Assembly: GCF_040436345.1 (NCBI RefSeq)
Contig: NC_133230.1
Coordinates: 5,353,297-5,417,296 of the forward strand
Length of the DNA stretch: 64,000 nt
Origin: Pagrus major
Lineage: Eukaryota > Chordata > Actinopteri > Spariformes > Sparidae
Direction of reading: 5' to 3'
A model generated the notes under the pieces. That model was not told the DNA's origin, did no database searches, and worked only from the letters and a program-made list of their open reading frames with translations. Positions 1-9,500 of the stretch are shown in pieces (position 1 is the first letter of the stretch; each line of letters starts with the position of its first letter). The position numbers and the translations under genes were made by a program.

Positions 1-309
1 TCCTGTTGCCAGCGGTGTAAACGCAAACACACCCCCTGCGCACTGCACTCCAAGTCCGGGCAGAGTCAGCTAAGGACCGCTAGCTGCAGAGCTAACCAAG
101 CTAACTAGTTAGTTAGTTAATCTGTCAGTTATTTGCTTGATCAATAGATTTTTTGTTTGGTCTATAAAATGTCAGAAAATGGTGAAAAGCCCCAGATGAC
201 ATCTTTAAATGTCTCTTTTTGTCCACAGCCCACAGATATTCAGTATTACATATAATAATAACATTTAAAAAGCTGGATTTTTTTTTGTTTACACCCGACC
301 AACGCTTAC
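1..309. other. SLC18B1 intron, left edge of window
   Basis: This stretch lies downstream (on the minus strand) of the splice donor at 309-308 that ends the fourth SLC18B1 coding exon. I see no further exon matching the next part of the transporter, so the rest of the gene lies beyond the window. No repeat or RNA gene was recognised here. Confidence 0.6.
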
Positions 310-3300
310 CCGAACATGATGGTGCAGCCTGAGGACACAAAGAGCCCCGCCACGAGCATGAATTTTGCACCAATTTGGACGATCTGAAACAACAACATAG
401 TGGAGAATAGATCACTGTGCTGCAAATCAATGTTCAGAAACCATGAAACTGATAAGAAATAATTCCATATACTTACATATTTCCCCATTATCAATGACCC
501 AATTAAATTGCAGACAGCGTAGCAGCCAAATATGAGGCCAATGACAGTTTGACTGGCTCCCTTATTCACTGCCTGTGGAGAAAAATCCATGTAATCTATT
601 ACAGGTCTGAGGAGAAATCACTAAGACGTCTAATCAAACAACCAACAAGCAACAAACTCAATAACACAAAGGGTCAAAAAGGTGAAAATATATCGAGATA
701 ACAGAGCTGTGCCTATAATCTGATCAGCATATATTTATTGCTGCACTTTGCCCTGACCTTTGTCTGGCAGTGAAGACACATGACGTCAGCTGATGGTACC
801 TGACACCTTCAGTCAGATAAGTTTAACAGAGCCAGTCATTCACTGGCCTTCAGGAAGGCTTTCTGATGTCTAGCAAATGATCACTCATTCATTCCACTGA
901 GGAGACACTACTCCTCAGTTGTTGATGGTTGTCTAATCTATGAGCTTCACAGTGACATGAGTTGCATGAATGAGCATCACGAGTTATGGGCCTCATCCAC
1001 ACTGTCTCAAACTGTTCTCTGGTCTCGCTATCAGCACCTCCATCAACCCATCAATCATTAAATTAATGATCTTTGATTGAAACAGAGGGGTTTTCACTTC
1101 CCTGGTAGCAGTTATCAGCTGTTGTTTAAGATCTTTTACCAGTTTTAATGATCTGTCTCTGTAAATATACAAAAAAATACGACAATGTTACCTTATTTTA
1201 CCCTATTATTTTTACCCTGTCTTGAGTCACTACAAGACCTAGGTTACGTCCTATGTTTCAGACTTGGAGTCACCTGAAAACGAGGGGTAGGGGTACAAAT
1301 TGTAAATGGGATTGCGCCGAAGTACACCCCCTCGTGGCAACAGCTCCCTGACGGCAGGACAGTGAGTGACCTGAGGAATGCTCAAACTGGTAGTGCCTGT
1401 TTGTGTCTGGCACCACGGTGGTGATGGTGTTTGCTTTGAGTCGTGTTGATGCAAGATGGGGCCTGTTTGGATTGGACTTGTTCCAGCGTGATGCACGGAT
1501 GCTCGGTTGGATTGAAATATGGGGAATTTGGAGACCAGGTTGACACCTTGAGCTTTTTTGAATTGTGGCAGGTTGCATTGTCGTGCTGGGGGGTCACTGC
1601 CATCGTGTTTGGGTGGGTGGTGGACCCCAGGTTTCCCAGCATAGCATTGCATTGTGCCAAGATGATCAGTGTTACTACACCATTTTCGCGCAACCTCATA
1701 CATCAGATACAGCTTCTGCTTGAAAGCTGTTGACCTGAGGTTGATGCAATGGCATAAACTCATACATGACTGCATACTCAGTACCAAATAAAGCTGTTGT
1801 CTCCTTGCCTGTGGCCTCGAGCATCAGATTCTTATTCTTTGCGCTGTGCAGTTTATCTAAGATGGGCATCTTGATATCCTCTCCCTCCGCTGTCTTCACC
1901 TCTCAGCTTCTTCCTCCCTTAAGATGCTTCTGCTTGTGTAACATCACCTGTCAGTGGTTTTAATGTTGTGGCAGATTGGTGTATATGTAATCTTTCATTT
2001 AGAGAAGGCACATTATATGTTTTACTGTTGATTTAAGACACATTGCCTCACTGCTTTGCGGTTATCCGATGTCTCAACTGTGTGCAGTGTTTCTGTTTGA
2101 TTTTATCTTGCTTCTGTTGTTTGATGTCAGACATCACTTCGTTCATTTGCACTTTCTCACGACTCGAGTCCACATTAAGCAAGACAGCAACAAAATACTA
2201 ATGCCGGTTACCATAGCAACGATATGATATTGAGTAGTGACCTGACAATGACCTATAACTGATCTATTAAGCTATTAAAGCTAGCCTGTGTTCGTTTTTC
2301 TGAACAGTGGGAGTTTGGGAGTCAGTGCTTTAGTTCAGTTTGGTTTATTATTAGGGACAAAGATCATAAAGACGCCTCAAAAGTCAAATAAAAGGAAAAA
2401 TACTAAAACTTAGTGTTATTAACTAATTTCTAGTTAATTATTTGTAATTAACTAGAAATGTATCATTTATTAATGATGGTTATAATAAAGTGTAACCAAA
2501 TATCTGAAATTTACATTAGCTAAAATTATTCACCATACTGGTCATACCAGACCAAGTGAGGCTGCAGCAGCAAAGGCCCTGATTGTGTAAGGATGTCTTT
2601 TATCACTTATGAACCTTAGTAGTTTAAACTAAGGCTGGGAAATATATAAATATTGTTAACATGATTTGAGACTACAGTATATAGTGTCTTATTTTGGATA
2701 TAGTTATTAGAGGTCGACCTATACTTGATATTGAGGGCTGTACAAAATTGATAAATTGATAAATTGGCCAATTTACAAACAATTTTCCCAATAATCTCTG
2801 AATGTGGTTATCAAACACTTGTTACAAAGATATACAGCAGCTATAAGGAGATTCAAAAAATATTGAGATATACATCACGTATCGCGATATAACCTAAAAC
2901 TAAAACTTTTCTATCTGTTATTAGAAGAAATTTAAACCCAGAATTGTATTAATTACAATGTTAATGAGATAGTAATACAAAGCTATTCATACAAGCTGTT
3001 CTCAGAGGAAATTAGGGTCCCCAGAACACTGTTTGAAGCTAGAAAGGTGGCAGGGTCCGCCACATGTAAACAAAGTGAAACAGTATGAAATTGTGTTGTC
3101 CTTTGAGGTCAGTTTGTTTATTCAGTTTAGGCATTAAATATCAGTCAATGAAGATATTTCTCTGCTAAAATGTACATATTTCACCTTCAAACTCCTGCAC
3201 CTTGTCATGTTATTGGTGCCCTGTGATGATTTCTTTAACTCACCTCATGGGGGAAAAATGGTCCTAATATTGAGTAGCAGATCATTGAACTGAAGTTGAC

Positions 3301-3604
3301 AGACGCTAATGATATTAAGGTGAGGATCTGGTGTCTTGTCATCCTCGGGGGAGGATCTGTTGACTCAGCTGGAGGGCTGTTATCTGCTGAGAAAAAAGGG
3401 AAATGAGGGAAAGTTAAGGAACAGAAATAAGGATAATGACACATGACTGTTAAACATCTGGCAGAAAGTTAAATGTTAATTTCTGACGTTGACGAATAAA
3501 ACCTTGAAGTTAATTCACTGCCATTAATTGAGACTATCAGACTTTTATTAGACAAGTTATGAAAGTGACCAACCTGCTTGCTGAAGATCAACGTGCGGGT
3601 CCAT
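310..3604 (-). CDS. slc18b1: SLC18B1, vesicular polyamine transporter (5' part; truncated by window edge)
   Basis: Major facilitator superfamily carrier of the vesicular amine transporter group; the mammalian protein loads spermine and spermidine into secretory vesicles by proton exchange. Four coding exons, in transcript order: 3604-3574, 3386-3244, 572-477 and 383-310. They join with phases 1, 0, 0 and 2 and give 114 residues. The start MDPHVDLQQA lies just before the first donor. Exon 2 encodes a short acidic, Pro-rich N-tail, then TRHQILTLISLASVNFSSM and CYSILGPFFP (helix 1). Exon 3 has KGASQTVIGLIFGCYAV (helix 2) and exon 4 has IGAKFMLVAGLFVSSG (helix 3), closely matching human SLC18B1. 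Exon 2 begins at a tandem CAGCAG acceptor. The remaining helices would lie left of position 1. Identification is by remembered similarity; exon borders are supported by splice signals and phase. Confidence 0.9.
1260..1745 (-). mobile_element. Degenerate Tc1/mariner-type transposase fragment in SLC18B1 intron 2
   Basis: Minus-strand translation shows the familiar block HDNATCHNS followed by STWSPNSPYFNPTEH, which resembles the DNAPCH and WPPNSPDLNPIEH motifs around the second and third catalytic residues of Tc1/mariner DDE transposases. The reading shifts between overlapping frames on either side (1251-1787 and 1382-1699). The Asp of the NSPDLNP motif is replaced by Tyr, so the copy is dead. 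No intact terminal repeats were delimited; the borders are approximate. Confidence 0.7.
2632..2900. repeat. Decayed inverted-repeat DNA element (AGGCTGGG / CGATAT type)
   Basis: The left end reads AAGGCTGGGAAATATA and the right part holds TATCGCGATATAACC. This resembles the ends of short AT-rich elements seen elsewhere in the window (for example 27151-27845). A second internal motif, GAGGTCGACCTATA near 2710, recurs in inverted form near 6897 as TATAGGTCGAGCCCTA. No coding capacity. Confidence 0.4.
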
Positions 3605-3960
3605 TTTTAATTCCCAGGCTTTTGTATCCAGTCACCGGGATTCAGGACGGACATTCACACGGTAACACACACGGAGGACAGGACGAGTCCCGGAAACACC
3701 AACAGGAGACAGTAGTCCAGCTCCTCAGCGACAACAAACCTCTGTCTTATCACAGTCTGGCTGCCTCGAGTATTTCCTCAACGACGTTTAGCGTCCGCTC
3801 TCAAAACACACACTACTTCCTGTGCGTATTTCAAAATAAAAGCACCGACAAGCTGCTTCCGGTGGGTGCAGCTATTAAACCCACCCCCTGCGATCAGAGT
3901 AGACTAATTTCAATGATTAAATGTGCGTTTTAATACTGGGAGTTTATTTTATAGCTTGAA
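3605..3960 (-). promoter_or_regulatory. SLC18B1 5' UTR and promoter region
   Basis: This is the DNA directly upstream of the SLC18B1 start codon on the minus strand. It contains CpG dinucleotides and a GC-box-like CACCCCCTGCG near 3881, and no TATA box was obvious. The plus-strand ORF at 3559-3933 overlaps the promoter and first exon and has no recognisable product. The transcription start is inferred, not seen. Confidence 0.45.
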
Positions 3961-4230
3961 TAAATGTATGTTTGTGTGTTAGAACTAAACTCTTTCAATT
4001 GTAATATTGTTATTTCCAATATATAGTGAAATAACAGAGTCAAAACACAACATTTCATAACACACAACACTTTCTGCAGCTGCAACAACTTGGTACCATG
4101 TTAAAACAAAGGTGAAGAACACATTTACTGACATTAGCAACACATAAGCACAATTTTCTGAGCATATAATGATTTTATAGGGGTAATTTTGTTGTATTTT
4201 GTAGTGTTTTGTGAAGTTATGGGGCATTTC

Positions 4231-4345
4231 GTGACATATTGTGTATTGAGTGACATGTTGTGTTTAGTGACAGGTTGTGTTTCCTGAAATGTTGTGTTTA
4301 GTGACATATTGTTCTGTTTTCTGACACATTGTGTTTAGTGACATG
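4231..4345. repeat. Minisatellite, about 16-19 bp unit (GTGACATRTTGTGTTTA)
   Basis: Six to seven imperfect tandem copies of a unit close to GTGACATGTTGTGTTTA are visible, for example GTGACAGGTTGTGTTTCC and TGACACATTGTGTTTA. It lies in the TULP4 3' flank next to the first copy of the 85-bp direct repeat. Confidence 0.8.
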
Positions 4346-4467
4346 TTTTTTTTCCCCATATTAAATAATAGAGACACAAATTGTAACATTAAGTTATTTA
4401 CAAAATCTTACCGACACAAACAAGCTGTAAGTGCTCATATAATGATAATGCAGTTGTTCTCGAAACC

Positions 4468-4473
4468 TTTATT
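4468..4473 (-). terminator. Candidate distal polyadenylation signal for TULP4 (AATAAA)
   Basis: The plus strand reads TTTATT, which is AATAAA on the minus strand, about 2 kb downstream of the TULP4 stop codon. This is plausible for a gene with a long 3' UTR, but it is only a hexamer match. Confidence 0.3.
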
Positions 4474-6038
4474 TACAAAAAAAAAATGGTTTAACAAATA
4501 AACATTTGTTTCTTTCATCCTTTAAATGTTTTTCAGTTGATCACTTCATAACTCCAACACAAACAGACTAAAGAGGAAACTGTGGCGTGGGCTCCACGGA
4601 TCACTAACTTTTGCGTCGGAGCCAGACTGGAAATGAAACAAAACAACAAACACATTTGGAACAATGTATTTTTATTAGATTTTGGCCAGCCTATAGGTCC
4701 ATGTAAACCTATGGTCATATCATATTTGTTTCCTTCACAAAATAAGAGAAAAAAAAAAATCAGGCAACCATCTATTCATTAGGCAGTATTGCTGATAACT
4801 GACGTCTCTGAAGCTGCATTAAATAAAAAGCTGTTAAATGAAAACTCTGCACTAAATGTCCTTTATCCTCTCTCAAAATACTTTCTTCATATACTTTAAA
4901 ATAACCTTCTGTTAGCAAATGAAAAAATGTCCGGACATTTTCCACATTTGTTTCTTTATACATTAGCACCAAATCTACATGAATCTCACTCTTACTAACA
5001 GTTAATCTGAATATGTTGTATTTTATACCTTTGCAGCTTTATTGTTCTCATTCTTTTTTTTTTTCTACAAGTGTAACATCAAAAAACTCTTGGTACCATG
5101 TTAAAGCAAAGGTGAAGTACAAAATTACTGAAATTAGCAACAAATAAGCACATTTTTCTAAGCATATAATGATGTTCGGTCATTTACTAATACACAAGCA
5201 GCTTTGTATTTTCTTTTTTGCAAGTACAACATCAGTTCTACGTAGTAGCATTATTGCACACAAGCTCTATCTATCTAAAGCAGCACTGATTTCCAACAAG
5301 GCAAACTACTGATGTAGTAGCATCATAAATACCCACTGAAAACAACACAGAGCCAACCAAGTTTTGAGATTCACTGAGAGGAAAATTTGTTTGTGGGGAT
5401 CGGACCATTTTGAACCATCTTCCCCTCTTACTTTGAGCCAAATGCATCCGAGTATTTACTGAATTTGTCACACATAAATGTACTGTTGACCATATCTGAC
5501 AGTTATAGAGGGGAATTTTGGAAAATGGAAAAGAATATGTAAATTTACATGTGAAAAAAAATGAACAATACATCGTCAGATCATAGCGGCTCTGACCGAA
5601 CAATGATTCGCAGTATTGTGGCCAAAATAACTTGTGTTTATGTTCATTGCACCACTTCATAGAAGTATCATGAATAGAAAATATACAAACTATGTTAAAC
5701 TGTACTCAACTCCTCACGTTGCAGTTACAGAATCAATATATTCTTCTATTGCATGTTCAGCAATTTGCACATAACATAGAGGACATACTGCAAAGTAAAC
5801 AGACTAAAGATCAAATCATAGCCGTGAATAAATGAGGTTTGAATAATGAATAAAGATACAGATAAAGGTATTGAAAAAAATAACATAATTTGATTTTCAT
5901 GATAACACCTTCTTAAAACTTAATTAAAACAGTGTTTGTGTCAGTATGGTATGGCTTCATCAAAATGTATTTGCAATTTTGAATGCCACCACACCTCACA
6001 AAGTAGGCAACCCTGACATTACAAACGTATATGAAATA

Positions 6039-6044
6039 TTTATT
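6039..6044 (-). terminator. Candidate proximal polyadenylation signal for TULP4 (AATAAA)
   Basis: AATAAA on the minus strand about 420 nt downstream of the TULP4 stop codon. Hexamer match only; it could give a short 3' UTR isoform. Confidence 0.3.
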
Positions 6045-6464
6045 CATTTTAAATACATTAAATTAGCCGTCATTTGACTTCACATGTTACTAAACCTTCA
6101 AACTGTTTTTAAAATCCGTTCAAACATGTACTTAGTAAACCTTTTGTTTATCCAGGGAAGGTTGACATTTTTTTTTTACTTCACTAAATAACATTTAAAT
6201 TATAAATAAAATTAGCTCGAGTACATTCAACATATGAACTAGAAATGATGGAGTAGCTCGTCTAGACTCCATGACCACTGACCTCGACTGCGTTCACAGA
6301 CTGACCGCTAAAGATCTGCACGTCCGAGACCAACTGAATCTCATCTTTCAAAAAAAGAACCACCACAACACTGACATTTCCTCAGCTTTAGCCCCACACT
6401 TTGGGGGGGGTAAGACCAGTGTGGCTCCTTTTGAGTTAGTCTACAACAACACAAAGTAAGCTCT

Positions 6465-6581
6465 TCACTTCAGCCTTTGAGTCACGTTGGCCAAGGCAAC
6501 AGCAAATGCCTGCACTGCTGAGAAAGGATACTGGAAATCCAGGATATAGGCATTCCCATCGATTCGCCCAAACTGCATCAC
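6465..6581 (-). CDS. tulp4: TULP4 exon 14: C-terminal tubby segment and stop
   Basis: Thirty-nine codons including the TGA at 6467-6465. It reads VMQFGRIDGNAYILDFQYPF then SAVQAFAVALANVTQRLK, nearly identical to the human C-terminus and to the closing strand and helix of tubby domains. The acceptor is CCTTTTATAG ending at 6582. Confidence 0.95.
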   Translation of the reverse strand: MMQFGRIDGNAYILDFQYPFSAVQAFAVALANVTQRLK

Positions 6582-9500
6582 CTATAAAAGGACAGGAATG
6601 AGGAAGACATTTCAGAAAGCATGTATTGACCATCTTGTTTTTTATGAAAAGTCAGAAAATAATGAAAATTGCAGATCACATTTCCCAGAGCCCAAGGAGA
6701 GATATTTAAATTGCTTGTTTCGCTATATCAACAGTCCAAAACCCACATAAATGTAAAAATACAAAAATATAAAGGAAAAATATCATTATATTGGAAAGCT
6801 AATGAATATTAATGTGTAAAAATTGGAGCCCTGACTGACTGGGGTCAATGTTGTTACCTATATTAGGGAGTAAGAAAATTCAGATATCTGTGATATATAG
6901 GTCGAGCCCTAATAAAATACATTGCATGTACATTATTTGTCAGTTGACTAATCAGCTCTACATTCTTTAGGATTTCTTCTCACGTTACCTGTCTACCATC
7001 CAGCTCAATTTGAAAGTTCTTTGCTGACTCCTGCGTGACTCGTCCTCCAAAGTCAAGCTGGTAGACCTGGGTGGCTTCGTTCCACAGTGGCTGTTTATTG
7101 GCCATGACGTAGACAAATCCTTGGCTTCCCAAACTACGGTCCTCTCTTTCGTTCGCCTTGCGGCACTTGATCTCCTCCAGTTCACTCGCCATGCGCATGC
7201 TGCGCTTGTTCTTCCAGCTCTTTTTACTGCTCTGGTTCTGGTTCATGAGCTCATCGCCGCTGATGAACAGCTCTGGCTCGCTCTCTGAACTATCCTGGAA
7301 CTCGTTTGTGGTCCTGCCCATCTTCTTGGTTTTATTGAGCTGCTCTCTCTGCCCCTTGGGCTTCTTCTTCTCTCTGCTGCCGAGCCTTGGGCTGGAAATG
7401 AGAGTGTTGAAGTCAGACAGTGCGCGGCCTTCCTTTCTGGATTTGCCCTCAGAGACGTTGGGCATGTTGGCCTCCTCAGCTCTGCTGTCCAGTCTTTTGC
7501 GGCTCTTCTTGTTGAAGCGCTCTGACTCCTGTGGCACGGGGCTTTCATTCAGGGAAGATGGCTCTGGAAAGTTGTTGGCAGACTCTGCTAGATCCTCTGT
7601 GGCACTTTTGGATGGTGGTAGCTCAGTAGGTGGAGGAGGGGGAGGGAGAGGGGGTGGAGGAGGCGGCCCAGTAGGAGGAGGTGGGGACAGAATCGGCTTC
7701 TCTAAAATCTGATGAGTTTTGGTAGGGAGGGGAGGTGCTGGAGGGTCTTGCATGGGAGGCGGGCACGGGTAAGGGTTCCAAGGGTGAAGGTTGACGGGGT
7801 GCAGCTGGAGTCCGGCACATGAGCTGGCTCCTGGGTACATTGGAGGGAGAGGGCAGCATGCCAAGTTAGCTAGATTGGGAGGATATCCCGGTGGCAAGAC
7901 CAAGTTGGGGTCCTGCTGAGCAAAAGGGACTGAAGTAACCACATCATTAGGGGAGCACTGAGGTGAAGGGTTCTGTAAGGTCTGAAGTGGAGGACCACTG
8001 TGACCCACACCCGGAGGAAAAGGCGAGAGGGATATCTGGTAACCTGATGGGAAAGTAAGAGTGCTTGTGCTTGGACTGGTTGGAGGTTTAGTCGTGAGGA
8101 CAAACGGTAGCCGGGTCACATCCAAGTGCTGAGCTTGACTGATGAGGATAGGAGGCGGTTTATGAGGTCCCGGTGGAGGACCTAACATTGTTTGCTCTGG
8201 GGTAAGCCAGAACTCCTCTGTGGTGGAGGTGTCCCACTGATAAGGCGGAGGGCGTTTTACTGTCAAGCTGACATCGCCGAGAGTCAGCTGACGTACAGAT
8301 TTTTCAAGGTGACACTGCTGATTTAAAGTCTCATCTTCAGTGAAGGCGGAGTTAACATACACTGTTCTGTCCCTGCTGTTATCAACAGCACCCAGCAGAC
8401 TGTAAGAGGACTGAGAGGCCAGCGGTGACGCACCTTTAGAGTGCACGATGATAGTGCTGTGATGTGCTCCTTTCCCTGGTGGGAAGTCCTGCCTCACCAC
8501 CGTCCCGCCTGCAATCCCACTACTTGTAGTGCCGCCACCACTAACACTGACACTGGTGCTGCTGTTGTTACTGCTGCACTGTGTGCATGTGTACAATGCA
8601 GTGGGCACCCTCTGCTGGTAGCTAAGGGCTAGTGCACTGTTTATTTTAGCCTTGGAGGGAAGGGTTCTTGAGCTCTCCATCATCTGTGGCACTTTAAGTC
8701 CCACGTCTCTGCGGTCACGACGTAGAGTGGCATGAATCAGACTGCTATCAATTCTCTGCGGTGGAGGGAGTGTAGCACTCACTTGATTGGCTGGATCTGG
8801 GTAAGGAGGAGGGTCTCCACTAGGTATTGAGTATCGAGGGACGGAGAGGCGGCTCAGTGTTGCTGAGCTGTAGGGAAGCTGAATCTTTTTATTCTCTGAT
8901 GACGTGACTTTGAGCGTGGCCGAGCCGTGGACAGCATATGCATTTTGGTTGCGAATGAGACGCCTCCGTGGCCGACAAACCTCCTCCACATTGCCACTGC
9001 TGTCAAAGGTTGTGATCCTTTCATATCCCAGAGGTGTTGGATACTGCAAAGTGACAGGGTGAAGCAAAAATTCATCCTTCTTGAGGCAGGGGTCAGGCGC
9101 CAGGACACTTGGGCTGTCACAGTTTGTGACAAGGGTTTGAGGCGTAGTGACGGCTGTAGCAGCTGCTGCAGACGCTACGGTGCCCGGGTATGGAGGAGGA
9201 GGATTAGCCTTCCTCATCTGCATCTCCATAGTTCCATCCATGTCAGTGAAGGGGGGTAAAGTCCGTGGCATACTTGGTTTCAGAGTCAGAGTGTGTACAT
9301 GATCCCCTCTGTTGATTGTAGGCTCAGTGGTGGGAGGAGGAATCTGAGGCAGAGCCAGATGAATCTGTTGTAAAGAAATGGTAGGATAGCCAGTCGGAGG
9401 AGGGGGCAGCGACATCTGCATCTTCAGCTGCTGCTGCATTTGTTGGTGCTGCCTCTGCATCTGTTGATGCTGCTGCTGGATCTGCTGGTGCTGCTGCTGG

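Larger units (their letters stand above)
4089..5173. repeat. Pair of 85-bp direct repeats about 1 kb apart
   Basis: The copies are 4089-4173 and 5089-5173. Both begin CTTGGTACCATGTTAAA and share the order GGTGAAG, TTACTG, ATTAGCAA, ATAAGCACA and AGCATATAATGAT, with only scattered substitutions. The 1-kb spacing suggests either a segmental duplication in the TULP4 3' flank or two insertions of one short element. Confidence 0.75.
3961..6464 (-). other. Probable TULP4 3' UTR plus intergenic spacer
   Basis: AT-rich sequence between the TULP4 stop codon (6467-6465) and the SLC18B1 promoter, both genes being on the minus strand. Mammalian TULP4 has a long 3' UTR, so much of this may be transcribed. 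Minus-strand AATAAA signals occur at 6044-6039 and 4473-4468. The interval also holds an 85-bp direct repeat and a minisatellite, listed separately. No coding exon was recognised; the small ORFs here look random. Confidence 0.5.

Noticed and set aside
3559..3933. Plus-strand ORF of 124 codons over the SLC18B1 first exon
   Set aside because: No recognisable domain; overlaps the promoter and first coding exon of SLC18B1 on the other strand.
7158..7712. Plus-strand ORF of 184 codons opposite the end of TULP4 exon 13
   Set aside because: Low-complexity antisense shadow (Leu/Ser, Gly-rich) of a conserved coding exon; no family resemblance.
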